Below are positions 44,913-58,604 of a stretch of DNA of 64,000 nucleotides, in pieces. The translations under genes and the position numbers were made by a program. The notes beneath the pieces were generated by a model. It did no database searches, had not been told where the DNA came from, and was given only the letters and a program-made list of their open reading frames with translations. Positions within the stretch are counted from its first letter, which is position 1, and each line of letters begins with the position of its first letter. The stretch spans positions 5,766,001-5,830,000 of the forward strand of contig JBANSL010000005.1 of the NCBI GenBank assembly GCA_037127255.1, given 5' to 3'. Source of the DNA: Persicaria tinctoria (Eukaryota; Streptophyta; Magnoliopsida; Caryophyllales; Polygonaceae).

Positions 44913-46929
44913 ACAATCAAATCGAAGAGGATTTCGGTGGATTGTTCCTTGCTAGAGACGAAGTATGGCCGGAGACGAAACCCAACCTCTAGAGCATATC
45001 TTCTTCAAGGACTCTCGAGGTTGGCTGGAGACGACAACGAAGTTCAAGGCGACGAGTTCATTGCTCTTCAGTAGTTCCCGGCAAAAGATCTGGTTTCCAA
45101 CTACTAGAACTGAGGAAGTTCTTCATTTCTTCCCTTCTAAATCGTTTTTCTCTCTTTTGTACACCTTGTATTTGTTTGTTATGCCTCAATTTGTATTCTA
45201 GATTCCGGGCATGCAACTTTATATGTAATCGCGAACAAGAACTAGTGGGTTCGGGCATGAATCTCTTCTACTTGAGACTCCGCGAATGCAGAGTTTAACT
45301 CAAACCATGTAAACATTTCCCGTGAGTTCTTGTTTTCGTTTTCTGTTTTTGGTTTCTAGCTTGCGGTCTGGCTTACCTTTGAGATCACATGGTATTATAC
45401 AAGTGTATATTTCATACTAGTGTAACTCAAATTTAATATATAAGGTTGTAAGCTACACGACCCCTTTGTAAGTTTTGGTACTTAGTTTTGTAGACCTACA
45501 ACCGTATCTCTAAAAACCCATCATAGTGAATTTTGGGGCGGATGTAGGACTTGAAGTATGAGTCGCGACTTCTCTTGATCCTTGTTTCTTTACCGTTAGT
45601 AAGCTTTTTTTTTATTAGCTAAGAATTCGAGTTCAGACATATCTAAAACTTGACGGCCGGACAAGCTAGCAAACAAGAGAATAATCTAAAGATCAAACAT
45701 ACAACAATACAGAACGGAGCAGACTCACTCAAACGCACGCTACAAATAAATGAAACTAAGCCGACCTAAACGTAAGTTTTTATGTTTGTGGTTTCAAGCT
45801 CTGAGCCGCATTAGGTGAACTTAATCTCTGATCCGGGATATTTAGGTTCACATTATGACTCTGTTTCTGTACATTTTGTGGGCATTTCAATTTACAGTTG
45901 ATCGAATTCAGCGTGCCTTTAAATTAAGTTATATACCTCGAGTGCAGATGGATACTAATCATAATCAGAATAATTTACCTTCAAATTTAAGTAATGTTGG
46001 AAACTAAGTTTGATATGTGATTTGAGCTAGAACAGTATGGATGAGAGAAGAAGATGAACCCAGATGGAGCGAATTTTGAAATGAATTTCTCAGATTTTAT
46101 GTGAATCAATCGAATGAATTACAAAGAGGAGAAGGGCTTTTATAACAGAAACAAAGGATGGGCCGGCCCATACGAAATATAACCCACGTAGCTGTATACC
46201 TTGATTTTGTAAATAAAGAGCGGTCATATCCGGGGTTTAAATTGAGACCTCTTAGTACTACCTGCAAGTCATTTCCATGCGATAAAAGTACATTAAGTAC
46301 TTTAGAGATGCATCACGTGGGAAAGTTTAGCGGTATCATATATACTGTACTTTGTTTAAAGTGGTCCTTCCTCTGCCATTAATTATAAGCTTTTTCATGT
46401 CCTCTTTGCCTTATGATTTTAAATTGATTCGCTAATATGGAGTAATATTGAGGAGGATGGTTATTGGTTATTAGGTTCAAACTCCGAAATAACCGCTCTT
46501 TATTTATCAATTCAAGTATCATTGCATTGGTTATTAGCTTAATACCCTATATTAGAAGAGTCCAATTGATGAATTAATTAGCTAATCTCGTTGATTGGAG
46601 TATATAGGATTGGATAAGTAATTAAATGCTGAAAGCGAAAAAAAAAATGTAGAAAACACGATAAAGATTGGTATCATAAGATTAACTAAATTTACCATAT
46701 AGAGTGCCTTGTTTATTTGGGGGGGGGGGGAGGAGGAGACCTGCGTTTATCACCTTGTATTATAATGAAGATCTATTACATGTACGATTCAGCACATAAT
46801 TATTTTATGCATAAAATTTCACTTTGAAATTTTATTTATTTATTAAATAAACAGTTTTTTATGTTATTAAATTAAAAAATTTTAAATGCGAAGGAAATAA
46901 TAGATAGATGGAAATATATAACTATATAA
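44913..46929. other. No recognised gene
   Basis: Short frames at 44965-45201 and 46158-46382 have no domain. The sequence looks like old non-coding or transposon-derived DNA. Confidence 0.4.
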
Positions 46930-47338
46930 GAGCAAGCCCAACAGCTTCTCTAAAAATTCTATATTATGGAGAGAAAAATATCAAAATCTCTATAATTTTT
47001 ATACTCTAACCCCAACAGTTTCTCTATTTTACATATTTATATATTTATTATACACTATAATAAATGCAAAAATTCATAATTTAATAAATAAAATTTCAAT
47101 AAATTAATTAAATCAATATGTAACAACCAATGAATAAATGGGTAGACATGGAAAGGAGTGAATGCATTTAATTTTACAGATTTTAAGCATTCCTCTAAAT
47201 TTAGAGATTTTTTTTTCTCTTTCCTCCCATTTCTCTATTATAGAGATGGTTTCACAAAAGCTGTTGGGGTTAAAAAAACCTATATTTCCTCTAAAATTGT
47301 CTATTTTCTCTATTTTACATAAGCTGTTGGGGATGCTC
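46930..47338. mobile_element. Tourist-like (PIF/Harbinger) MITE
   Basis: Ends GAGCAAGCCCAACAGCTTC and the complement of GAGCATCCCCAACAGCTT, with TAA at 46927-46929 and 47339-47341. 409 bp, AT-rich, with GTTGGGGTTA words repeated inside. Confidence 0.85.
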
Positions 47339-49084
47339 TAAGTGAGAGAGAGAAAATAAACAAAAAAATAATAATCAACTCTGCGATAAAATGGAAAAAC
47401 AAAACGATGATACTAGGATAGTTTTTTTTTTTTTTTTTTTGCCCAAAGATGATAGTGGAAACTTGGTTACCTATATCACGGACCAAATTGACTACTAAAC
47501 AATTTGCGATCAATCTAACTCAATACGAACTATTTAGTATAGAAGATAATTTGTTGGGTGTAAACATATATAGTTATCTCTTAAATCATATACTTAATTT
47601 CATAAAAACATATATAGTACGGAGTAACAATTAGTCTTCTTACTAAAATTTAAAAATCTAAAATGAGAGTGAGGTGGAATTTGGAAAACATGAATGTTGT
47701 GTTTAGAGTCTAAATTAATCAGAGCTCATTTAGTTGGCAACCTAAAAATCTAGGAAGTAGAACTTCTCAGGAAGTAGGAGAAATTCATGTATTTGGTTGG
47801 TATTTTTGCAATTAAAAAACGTAGGAATTCAACTTCCGGAAAGTTGAATTACCCCAAAATGGAGGAAGTTCACTTACCTAGCTCCCCCTAGGTAAGTTCA
47901 ACTTCCCTCCTTTTTAACTTAGAAATTTCCATTTCCTTTATTTAATCTCCTAGAATAAAAAATCAACCAAACATATTTTTAGAATTCTCGTCAATTGAAT
48001 ATCCTGAGAATTCAATTCCCATAAAGTAACTTCCCGAAAATTTCAATTCCCACGTTAAACCAAACGAACCCTAAATACATTCAAAACGTGATTTGTGGAG
48101 TGCTCGCGGTCCGTTAAACACGGAGAAAAGCCAGGGGTTTATTCCATCTCCTTTCGTTTGGGCAATTGGGCCTCACCACTTGTCCCCACCCATCCTAATT
48201 TTTTCTTCCTTAATTCAGATTAATCAAACTTAATCGTTTTCCTAATCTTAATTGAGTATGATACATAAGTAATTAACTTAACATTGCACCATGTTCGAGC
48301 ACCCGTGTATAAACATAAATAATTAACTAAACACTCATAAATAATAAATTCTATATCAAAAAATAATTCCAAAAAACTTTCAACCTCTTGACATATAAAG
48401 TAACAACACCCTTGTAATTTGGACAATATCCTACTTTAGTTTATGCCGGAATATATATTTTTTATGTAAATTTTTATTTAAAAATGATTTTTTCGTATTC
48501 TCATATGCCAATTTATTTTAGTTTGAAACTTTATTGGATTTTATGGCTGGAGTATGTTCTAAAGTTTTTCAATCCAACCAACTTTAACTATTAATTATAA
48601 CAATTTTTTTTTATCAGATAATTATAACAATTTTAACTTTTTTTTATTTTTTACGATGAACACCTTTGTCGGCAAATCCCGGACACATAACTCAGCCGCC
48701 AAAGGTCACGCACCAGGTAAATCGATTTTCGTCGAAAGACTAAACCTACTAGAAATGAGCAAAACAAACCTTAGATTTTCATCCAAAAATGAGACAGAAG
48801 TAGAAATCAAACCCAAAATCTATTAACACCCTCTTCCTCCCCGCCAGTCAGTCGAGCCTTTTAACTACTTTATTCTCCTACCCTAAACGTTATCTAGTCT
48901 TCATGAAACTGTTGCTTTCTCACGTGACTAAAAACAGGGTTCAAATTTCAACTTTCGAAAATCACACACACTCCAATTCCTAATCCTGTCTCCACATCTT
49001 CTTCTCCAGTCTCCTTCCCCTTTCTTTGGGGATTCGTTTTCCCTTACCTCCTCCCCCATTTCTCGCTCCCCCCGACATCCACCC
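47339..49084. other. No gene; a probable Harbinger-like MITE at about 47719-48072
   Basis: A region bounded by GAGCTCATTTAGTT on the left and the complement of GGGTTCGTTTGGTT on the right is rich in GGAATTCAACTTCC-type inverted words. That suits a PIF/Harbinger-type MITE, though the 3-bp flanks do not match exactly. The last 150 bp before 49085 are C/T-rich, like a plant 5' UTR. Confidence 0.5.
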
Positions 49085-50023
49085 ATGAAGGGCGGCGGTG
49101 CAAGTGCTAGGCTCATCCTCCTCCACAAGCCCCCCTCCGCCCACCACCACCGCCTCTGCATCCTCGCCTTCCTCTCCCTCTCCGCCTTCACCCTTCTAAC
49201 CACCCTCCTCCACTCCACCCCGCGCCCCCTCCCCCCGTCCCCACCCGCCTCCCTCCGCCTCCCCCCCGACGTCGCCCACGCCCTCCTCCACTACGCCGCC
49301 GCCTCCAATTCCACCGACCGCATGTCCGCCGCCGAGCTCTCCTCCGTCGCCGCCGTCCTCCGCCGCGCCCCCTCCAACCTCCTCGTCTTCGGCCTCACCT
49401 CCGAGGCGCTTCTATGGCGCGCCCTCAACCGCGGCGGCCGCACCGTCTTCCTCGACGAGAACGAGTTCCTCGTCTCCCAATTCGAGTCCTCTGTTGTCGG
49501 ATTCGAGGGCTACGATGTCCAGTACTCCACCAAGGCCTCCAAGTTTCGAGCTTTAATCGCCTCTGCAAAGTCCCGCCGGGAATCGGATTGCCGGCCGGTG
49601 CAGAACCTCCTCTTCTCCGATTGCAAGCTGGCCATCAACGATCTCCCCAACCACCTCTACTCCATCCCCTGGGACGTTGTCATCGTCGACGGTCCCAGCG
49701 GCTACTCCCCGAAATCGCCGGGGAGGACGTCGGCGATTTTCACCGCCTCTGTGATGGCGCGGAGCAAGAGAGTCGCCGGAGGAGGAGGGGGGAAGACCGA
49801 CGTGTTTGTGCACGATTACGGGAGGGAGGTGGAGCGAGTGAGTAGCGAGGAGTTTCTGTGTAAGGAGAATCTGGTGGCGGTGAAGGGCTCCCTGGCCCAC
49901 TTTGTGGTGGCGGAGATGGACGCCGGGAGGTTTGAATTTTGTACGGACGGTGGCGTGGGGGGTTCTGACGGCGTAGTGTTGGAATTGAACGGGAGTTTCG
50001 TCAGTGGCAATGTCGTAAATTGA
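49085..50023 (+). CDS. IRX15-L: IRX15-LIKE protein (DUF579), xylan synthesis in the secondary wall
   Basis: One open exon, 312 residues, close to the family's usual length. The N-terminus MKGGGASARLILLHKP matches the IRX15/IRX15-L start, and a single membrane segment at about 22-42 makes it a likely type II Golgi protein. The DUF579 core (about 60-285) includes SNLLVFGLTSEALLW (97-111), GGRTVFLDENEFLVS, CRPVQNLLFSDCKLAINDLP (169-188), WDVVIVDGPSGYSPKSPGR (196-214) and VHDYGREVERVSSEEFLC (242-259). Arabidopsis IRX15 and IRX15-L are needed for normal xylan chain length and deposition; the related GXM clade methylates glucuronic acid on xylan. The motif set favours IRX15-type over GXM. The GGGGG stretch at 232-236 is a small local insertion. 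It is unrelated in function to the UGT cluster. High GC at third positions sets it apart from the surrounding AT-rich DNA. Confidence 0.93.
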   Translation: MKGGGASARLILLHKPPSAHHHRLCILAFLSLSAFTLLTTLLHSTPRPLPPSPPASLRLPPDVAHALLHYAAASNSTDRMSAAELSSVAAVLRRAPSNLLVFGLTSEALLWRALNRGGRTVFLDENEFLVSQFESSVVGFEGYDVQYSTKASKFRALIASAKSRRESDCRPVQNLLFSDCKLAINDLPNHLYSIPWDVVIVDGPSGYSPKSPGRTSAIFTASVMARSKRVAGGGGGKTDVFVHDYGREVERVSSEEFLCKENLVAVKGSLAHFVVAEMDAGRFEFCTDGGVGGSDGVVLELNGSFVSGNVVN

Positions 50024-50638
50024 AGGGGTAATTGGAGTAGTAGTGTTCGGTTAATTTGTAGTCAAATTTTGAGTTTCTATCCAAAATTTTATAGTAATGT
50101 TTTTTTTTTAAAGATTTAAAAACTTTGTAATTTTACGACCAAAAAAAAAAAAATTTGTAATTTTACGGCTAGTGAAATATGGATTAGAGTGAGATATGTA
50201 CATGTGGTTAATTTGATGTCGCAATTGTTCTTTTATTTTGGATTTAAACCCAGGAAAAATTGAAATTGAAATAAACCCACAGGAGACAGGACAATGGAAA
50301 TTGTATTAACTATGTGCATAAATAATTACATACATTAAAGGGTAGACTGAAATAAATCTATCCGCAAGTAGGTTTATAACTATGTAAAAGTTCTGTGTGT
50401 GGGCACAAATTAAATCTTGTATGGAATACGAGTTTGTGTATTATGGGAAATTATTTTGGAGTTTAGGATGTGTTTGACATGGACACGTTTGGATTAGCGG
50501 AACTTTTGTGTTTGACATGGGCACAAATTAAATCTTGTATGGAATAAGAGGATTGGGGACGAAAAGGTCCATTTTCAATGTTTGTTATGGAGTAATGGTT
50601 GGAATTGTAATTGGAGATGTTGTGCGTTTAGAAGCGAC
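50024..50638. other. 3' flank of IRX15-LIKE, no gene
   Basis: AT-rich. A 30-bp phrase (GGGCACAAATTAAATCTTGT...) occurs twice, at about 50401 and 50519. Confidence 0.5.
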
Positions 50639-50980
<342 letters not shown>

Positions 50981-51039
50981 TATGGTATCAGAGATTTAAG
51001 GCTTAGGAAGCAGAGATTTCGGTTTGGATTAGCGAAGCT

Positions 51040-53528
51040 ATGGAGAACGAAGAAGGTGCAGAGTGCAGCACTCCGGAGAACTCAAGTCAGGTCAGAGATG
51101 GTCGGAATTTTGGAGCGAATCAAGCGGATCCACTGTTCCTCACCAACTCAGACCACCTTGGGATGCAGCTTGTGTCCACACAATTCAATGGTCGAAACCT
51201 TCACAGCTGGACTCGAGCGGTTCGTATGGCTCTCGGAGCTAAGATGAAGCTCGGCTTCATCAACGGCAAGGTCGAGAAGCCATCCGAGGTCCATGACGAC
51301 TACGACAGGTGGTTGAGATGTGATTTTCCCGGTGTCCAGTTGGATACTAAACTCCATGAAATCAGATCTGGCAGAAGGATTTATGTACACGAATTCATCT
51401 CAACATCTGTGGGAAGAGATTCACGGGAGGTTTGCCAAAAAGAATGCTCCGTTGATCTACCAAATTAAGAGAGAAATAAGCAAGATCAAGCAAGAGAGCT
51501 CGTCTGTTTCTGATTATTTTGGTAAACGGAAGCGAGCTTGGGATGAATTGCAGGAATTGGAAGGAATTCCAGTCTGCAAATGTGGTGGATTGAAGATGTG
51601 TTCATGTGGAATTCTGAAACTGCTGGTGGAGCGAGATACGTCTACGAGACTGATGCAGTTCCTTATGGGGCTATCAGATGCTTATGAAGGAGTTCGATCT
51701 AACATACTAGCTATGGATCCTCTTCCATCAGTGAATCGTGCTTTTCACATGGTGGTACAGATCGAGAGACAAAAGGGATTACCAATCCTGGATCTCAGAA
51801 CCACGAGATATTTGCGACAAGAAACTATGGGAATTCCAGTTCTAAAGGCAATGGAAAGGGGGCACAGTCGTCCAATCCGTCTGGTGGTGGATCTGGTAAC
51901 AATTCAGGCCAATGGAAAGCAGGAGACTCGAAAAGAGACAACAAGAAGGCTAAAATGGAACTCTTCTGCAACTATTGCAAAGAGAGGGGCCATGTCAAGG
52001 AGACATGCTTCAAGTTAGTCGGATTTCCCGATTGGTACACATGTCCTAAGCGCCCTCAGGAGGACAAGATGATCGACAACATTCAAGAGATGGTCATGGA
52101 GGATTCACCTCTTACAGGTTCAGGCAAAGAGCCCTCATCTAAAGGTGCAGGAGGACTAGATTTCAAACTGATCAATGTTGTAGTAGCAGAAGTGCTTAAA
52201 GTCATGAAAGGCAAATCTGCTATGGATCCAGAAGGTCATGGAGCAATGAGCTCCATGAATTTTGCAGGTATGGTGTCTTGCTTAAGTTCTGTGACAACTG
52301 AGTCGTCGCGCACCTGGATTGTGGACTCGGGAGCCTCGGATCACATAGTGTGCAACAAGGAGATGTTTGATGTGCTGCATCTTCTTGTCAAACCTATTGT
52401 GGTGGGATTTCCCGATGGTGTCACGCAATCGGTGCTCTACTCTGGCTCAATCAGGATGAACAATTCTATCATCTTGAAGGATGTATTATTCATGCCGAAT
52501 TTTAAATACAACTTGCTGTCAGTATCAAAATTGCTAGATGATGATGAATGCCTATTTGTTTTTTCCAAAAATCAATGTTGGTTACAGGATACTTCAACTA
52601 ATCAAGCTCTAGCAGTGGGAGTTCGAGATGGTGGCATCTATAGGTTTTCTGGCTTTCAGCGCTTTCCAGTGACTTCTTCAGGCATCAATAGAGTGGCTAC
52701 GGATGTGAGTGCCTCTATTGGTGATCATCTTTCTGCTTATTTGCTTTGGGACAGTTCAATAAGTTTGCTTCACTCTAGATTGGGGCATGTGTCCCTTTCG
52801 AAATTGAAGAAGATTCCTGGTGTTCAGGGGTCAAACAATAGTTCCTTTGATTGTGAGACATGTCATCTTGCTAAGTTTCATTCTCTTCCTTTTGATAGAA
52901 GTGTGAACATTGCTGATTCTCACTTTGATTTGATACACATGGATGTGTGGAGACCTTACTCGGTACCATCTCTATGTGGGGCTCGATATTTTCTGACCAT
53001 TGTGGATGACCACACGAGATCTGCCTGGGCTTTTCTTTTGCGTGACAAAGGCCAGGTAGGTAGGATTGTTTCTGATTTCATTGCATTCGTTGCTACTCAG
53101 TTTAAGTGCAGCATTAAAAGGATCAGAACAGACAATGGGTCAGAATTTGTTAACAAGAATTTGAGTGAATTGTTGGCTTCTAAGGGTATTGTGCATCAAA
53201 AATCCGTTCCTTATGTTCACCAACAAAATGGGCGGGTTGAACGAAAGCATAGGCACATTGTGGAAACTGCAAGGGATATTCGATTGAATGATGGGCTTCC
53301 ACTTAGATTTTGGAGAGAGTGTGTCTTGGCTGCTACATTTTTTATTAATCTTCTCCCTTCTTCAGTATTGCAGTGGAAGACTCCCTACGAGGCTCTATTT
53401 CACAAGCCTCCAGATTACTCATTTTTTAGGGTAGTGGGGTGCTTGGCTTATGCACATGTTCCTCGGGTTCATAGGAGTAAGCTTGAGGCTTCAGGAAGGA
53501 AGTGTATCCTTCTTGGTTATCCTCCAGG
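51040..53528 (+). pseudogene. Copia gag, protease and integrase (first part)
   Basis: gag from MENEEGAECSTPENSSQ, through NGRNLHSWTRAVRMALGAK and, after a one-base insertion near 51328, WILNSMKSDLAEGF. Another frame change precedes the CCHC knuckle CNYCKERGHVKETC (about 51966). Protease WIVDSGASDHIVC, integrase zinc region LLHSRLGHV and CETCHLAKF, and core residues in HMDVWRP (Gly to Arg change), RTDNGSEF and RVERKHRH. The frame is cut at LLGYPP by the hAT element. Confidence 0.92.
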
Positions 53529-54858
53529 TAGGGATGGCAATGGGTCGGGTGACGGGTGGATGATCTACTTCCGTCACCCGACCCACCACCTAATACCCTT
53601 CACCCTACCCGACCCATCACCCACCAAAATTTTCACCCGCCCCGTCCACCCATCACCCACCGGGTGATCGGGTGGATCGGGTGATAATTCGGGTGAAAGG
53701 TAAGACATTAAATTCATCTAAAAAGAATATTGAAAAACACACGACAAACACATCGACGAATAAACAAGTACCAAATATAGTCGAATTCGGTCAAATACGA
53801 GTAAACACCCACAACTTTCAACACTTCAAACTAGAAGTCTTAAAAAAAAGACATTACAACAATTACGAATAAAAAGGAGAGAAAACATAGTCTTCAACAA
53901 CCAAAGCTTCAAGCTAGAAGGCAAATGAGTAGTCTTCAAATCTTCTATATTAGCATCATCAAAAGGTAAGTAGTGTTCCTTCAATGGAAGGATCCTGAAA
54001 ATATAAATATGAACAAGATAAATTAATATGTAAATGTATACTCGTATACTTATAATGAATAAGAACAAACGCAGCAGTACGTGTTAAAAAACAACAACAA
54101 AGGGCTGTGTATTTGGACTACAAAATGATGATTGGATGAGTATGAATATTCATTATTAATTCAATCAATTGCTTACCTAATTAGCAAACATCGATGGTTA
54201 TATAGCAACCATTAGAAAGTATTCGAAATACAAGGATTCCAAGCATACAAGAGAGAGAATAGAGAGAGAGGCTCACGGGAGACTCACGGGAGTATATAGC
54301 AAGTAGGGATTACATGGATTCAAAATTACAGGGATTATAGGTATATAGGGATTACAGGCATACCGCATACATCGATGAGTATATAGCAAGTAGCAACCAT
54401 TCGAGGTTTCAAATTCTTGCGAAAAGAGAGAGAGAATAGAAAGAGACTCACGGGACGTGGCGGTGACCGGAGAGGTGGCGGTGACCGGAGAGGTGGCGGT
54501 GCTACACAGGACTACTGAACGTCCGAACTCTTGAAGACAGGAGGCGCTCGCTCATACCTCAGATAGTCAGACGACGGCAGAGAGGAGGATTGAAGAGAAC
54601 TTAACTGGGAAGCGTTTGATAGGGTTTGATAGGATTTGGGGGTATATTAGTAATTTTACATATAATATATAATTATATAATATTAGTTGGGTGACGGGTC
54701 GGGTGACGGGTGGGGAATGTCTTCACCCGAATCTGACCCGACCCATCACCCGTTCACCCATCACCCATTTAATATCCGCTTTATTTCGGATTTTCACCCG
54801 CTTTTTCTGGTCGGGTGAGACAGATATCCGTCGGGTGCGGGTGAAATTGTCATCCCTA
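53529..54858. mobile_element. Non-autonomous hAT element inside the copia integrase region
   Basis: Ends TAGGGATGGCAAT and the complement of TAGGGATGACAAT. 8-bp flanks CCTCCAGG (53521-53528) and CCTCCAAG (54859-54866) differ at one base. Subterminal GGGTCGGGTGACGGGTGG words match the family at 34573-35405. The interior holds an 18-bp tandem repeat (GGTGGCGGTGACCGGAGA, about 54466-54516) and no transposase. Confidence 0.9.
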
Positions 54859-54866
54859 CCTCCAAG

Positions 54867-56990
54867 TCAGAAAGCGTATAAGCTTTATGATCTACAGACT
54901 CACAAGTTGTTTGTGAGTAGGGACGTCATTTTCAGAGAGCAAGTGTTTCCTTTTAGAGGACACTCGGCCAGTGAGGTTCATAAGGACCTCGACTCTCCAA
55001 TCCTGCCTCCAATATTGTTTGGAGATGAGGATTGCACTGTCACTGCTCCCACCTCTTCAGTTCCTAGACATGTGAGGTCTGGATTGAATTCTCCATTGGT
55101 TCAGATGCCAGCTAATGCAATATCTCCTTCACATCATCTATCTCCGTTATTGGAAGGTGAGGAGCAAACTTCAATGACAAGGGAGGTTGCAGATTCTGAT
55201 TCCTCTCCTCAATCCAGTCCTTCTAGAGCTATGCCAGTAAGCCCACCTCTTGAGAGGTGCATGAGACGTATAGTTCGCCCGGAGCGTTTGCAAGATTTTG
55301 AATATCATGGTCTTCCTTCAAGGCAAGGGGATTCCATCAACAATTCATCTGTTTCCCCAGCCTTTTCAGTAGTTACTCCAAAGGATTTGAGTGGCTATTC
55401 TTCCAACTATGTTCATGCATTATTCAATGTTCTCTCTGTCCCTGAGCCATCTTCCTTTGCTCAAGCTCAAAAGAGCAATGAATGGAGGGTTGCTATGGCC
55501 AAAGAAATTGAAGCTCTTGAGACCAACAACACCTGGACTGTCACAGATCTTCCCATTGGTAGGCAACCAATTGGATGCAAGTGAGTGTTCAAGGTGAAGT
55601 TTAGAGCTGATGGTCATGTGGAGAGATATAAAGCCCGATTAGTTGCTAAGGGTTTCAATCAAGTTAAGGATCGTGACTACAAAGAAACATTCTCTCCAGT
55701 GGCTAAGTATGCCACTGTTCGAATTATTCTTGCTTTGGCTTCGTATAAAGGCTGGAATTTACATCAATTGGATGTAAACAACGCCTTTCTGCATGGTTAC
55801 ATTGAAGAAGATGTTGATATGAAGGCTCCCCCTGGATATGAGATAGGGGTTGGGAAGGTTTGCAAACTCAATCGATCCATCTATGGCCTCAAACAGGCTA
55901 GCCGACAATGGAATGCTGAATTGACCAAGCACTTGGTTGGCCTGGGATTTAAGCAATCTCGGCACGATTATTCCTTGTTTGTTTGGAGATCAAAACAGGC
56001 ATTTACAGTTGCTCTGGTTTACGTTGACGATGTACTGCTAACAAGCAATGATGATGCTGTGATCAGTAGTGTTAAGCAGTCTTTGGACAAGGCTTTCACA
56101 ATCAAGGATTTGGGTTTAGCTCGCTATTTTCTGGGGATGGAGATTTCCAGGTCTAGTGAATGAATTCTCCTCAATCAAAGGAAATATGTGGTTGATCTCT
56201 TATCAAATGCAGCTATGCTGAACTGTAAACCGACTAAGTTTCCTATGCAAAGGAACTTGCACTCGAGCATCAATCATAGAGACCTACTAGAGGATCCTGA
56301 ATCCTATAGACGTTTGGTTGGTCGTTTATTGTATCTCACAATGACTCGCCCGGATATCCAGTATACAGTCCAACAATTGACTCAATTTATGGCCAATCCT
56401 AGGGCGCCTCACCTGAGAGCTGCTCTGTTCCTACTTCGATACCTCAAAGGGACAGTGAATTGTGCTTTGTTCTATCCACACTCGAGTGCTTTAACAATCC
56501 GGGCGTACTCCGATGCTGACTGAGGATCTTGCAGAGACACGAGCAGGTCGTTAAACGGCTATTGTGTTTTTCTGGGGGATTGCCTTGTCTCCTGGAAGAC
56601 GAAGAAACAACAGATTGTTTCCAAATCCTCCACAGAAAGCAAATACAAAAGTATGTCCCAGACCAGCAGCGAAATTGTTTGGATCGATAAGTGGGATCAT
56701 GGATGATTTGCAGGTGTATTACAATGCCCCGGTTCAGTTGTTTTGTGACAACAAATCGGCATTGCAATTGGCAAACAACCCAGTTTATCATGAGCGAACT
56801 AAGCACCTACAAATTGATTGTCATTACGTTCGGGATTTAGTTCATGAAGGGCTTATTTCGCCTGCATTTGTGTCTATCCATCTGCAATTGGCTGATCTGT
56901 TTACTAAAGCCACTTGGTGCTCAACAACACTTTACTTTGAGCTACAAGTTGGGTCTTGTCTTCCATGTGACACACCCACCTTGAGGGGGG
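54867..56990 (+). pseudogene. Copia integrase tail, reverse transcriptase and RNase H
   Basis: Resumes with SQKAYKLYDLQTHKLFVSRD. Reverse transcriptase motifs include ARLVAKGFNQ, QLDVNNAFLHG and LVYVDDVLLTSND. RNase H has YSDAD and, further on, CDNKSALQLANNP and YHERTKHLQIDCHYVR. Stops at 55582 (Trp to TGA in GCK-VFKVKF), 56161 and 56521 (Trp to TGA after YSDAD) plus a frameshift near 56550 disable it. Most stops are explained by single G-to-A changes in TGG. Confidence 0.92.
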
Positions 56991-57109
56991 TATATGGAGA
57001 GTATAGAGTGTTGTTAAGTTGATTAGTTAGCTTGGTTGGTTAGGGTCTTAGACTGAGCCTTGTTCCGGTTACCTTGGGTTACCTTAGCTTCACATAGGTG
57101 TGGTTAGTG

Positions 57110-57192
<83 letters not shown>

Positions 57193-57324
57193 GTTTGTAA
57201 CAACTTTCAGTTGGTAAGGAAATATACAGAAAATCTCCAACAACTTCTCCTTGGTTGCTTCCATGAGAGAAGCTCCTTGATCTGTGCGTGTGTGTGTGAA
57301 TCAGGAAGAAGCATTGTTTCTTCA
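56991..57324 (+). repeat. 3' LTR
   Basis: 334 bp. The first dinucleotide is TA where the 5' LTR has TG. It contains a shorter (TA)n tract at about 57113-57190. Confidence 0.88.
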
Positions 57325-58239
57325 TAGATTGGAAATGAGATTTTATAAGCTCCACCCCCAAGCAGATTATTAGATTTCCTCTCTCTTATTTATTTCTGTT
57401 CTTATTATTCGAAACATTCTGATAACTATTCCTCGCCCTTTTCAATTTTAAAAAGATACCCCATTTTTTTCATTTTATCCTTATTTAACAATCTCATTAG
57501 CTAGCTTTACCGAATTAACTGCTACTTATTTAAGCTTTTTGATCCGTTTCAACTACCCAATCAATTTAGTTAGTTCAAAAGCTCTCTTGCCAAACACAAC
57601 CTAAATGATAAGTTTATTTTCAAAGATTATTATGGTTTAATGTTTATTTGAATTTATTTGGTAAGAAAAGAAAAAACTACCTCTATTAATAACTAAATAA
57701 ACCTCAATCCTTACCAATAAATTCTTTTTTATACTAACCCCTATTTTAAAAGTTTATAAATTTCAATAAAAAAAAACGTCCCATATTAATGTACTCCGTA
57801 TTAAAATTCCGTAGAAGGTGGAAGGGGAAAGCAATTTAGGAAGTACAGTACAAAGTAACGTGAGAGTCACGTGGTAATACCGTGCATGTCGTCAGAAACC
57901 CAAAGAATATTCCGGACGGCCGGTCGGTCGAAGAAAATATATTGGGATCTTAATCCTGGATGGGCCCCACCTTCCCCTCTTTTTGCTAATTTTTTTTTAA
58001 TTTATGATGACTGATGAGGAACCAAGATCTATGAGAGATAAATCTGATTGTAACGATGGACTCGACTCACTAATAGAAAGGGGCATAGTCTAGACCACCC
58101 GATTGGGGCAAAATCTTTCCTTTTCATTAGCTTTGATTAACAACGCTTACTTAGGATTACAAAATACGGAGTATATAAAATAAAATTTTAAAACTAATTT
58201 AAGTATGATTATTAATTTAAAAAATATTATTATTTTATA
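57325..58239. other. No recognised gene
   Basis: AT-rich intergenic DNA; no domain-bearing frame or clear repeat. Confidence 0.4.
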
Positions 58240-58462
58240 TTTCCTCCGTTTCCTTTTAAGTGACTTTTTAAGTCAAGCACGTAGTTTTAGAACAGTAAAA
58301 GCTATATTAAATATTAATATTTTAATAATTTTTTTTTAATAATATTATACTTATCACCAACAAGTATGAGATAATTGAAAAAAATTATTTAAAAAATTAT
58401 TATTTTATATAGTTTTTCACATCTTAAAATAGTAAACAGTCAATTAAAGAAAACAGAGGGAA
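58240..58462. mobile_element. Stowaway MITE
   Basis: Ends TTTCCTCCGTTTCCTTTTAA and the complement of TTCCCTCTGTTTTCTTTAAT next to TA. 223 bp, AT-rich. Confidence 0.7.
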
Positions 58463-58604
58463 TAATTTTTTACTCCTTAAATTAACATATAACAAAGTCA
58501 AATATCTAATTGGAGGGAGTACTTAATACAGATGTTAATTGGAGGAGTAAATATCTATTTTTTCCAAAAAAAATTAACAATTTCGTAGTTACTATTAATA
58601 TGTA

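Noticed and set aside
44965..45201. 78-codon frame as a small gene
   Set aside because: No domain, and it sits in a locally duplicated segment around a foldback MITE; support is too weak to call.
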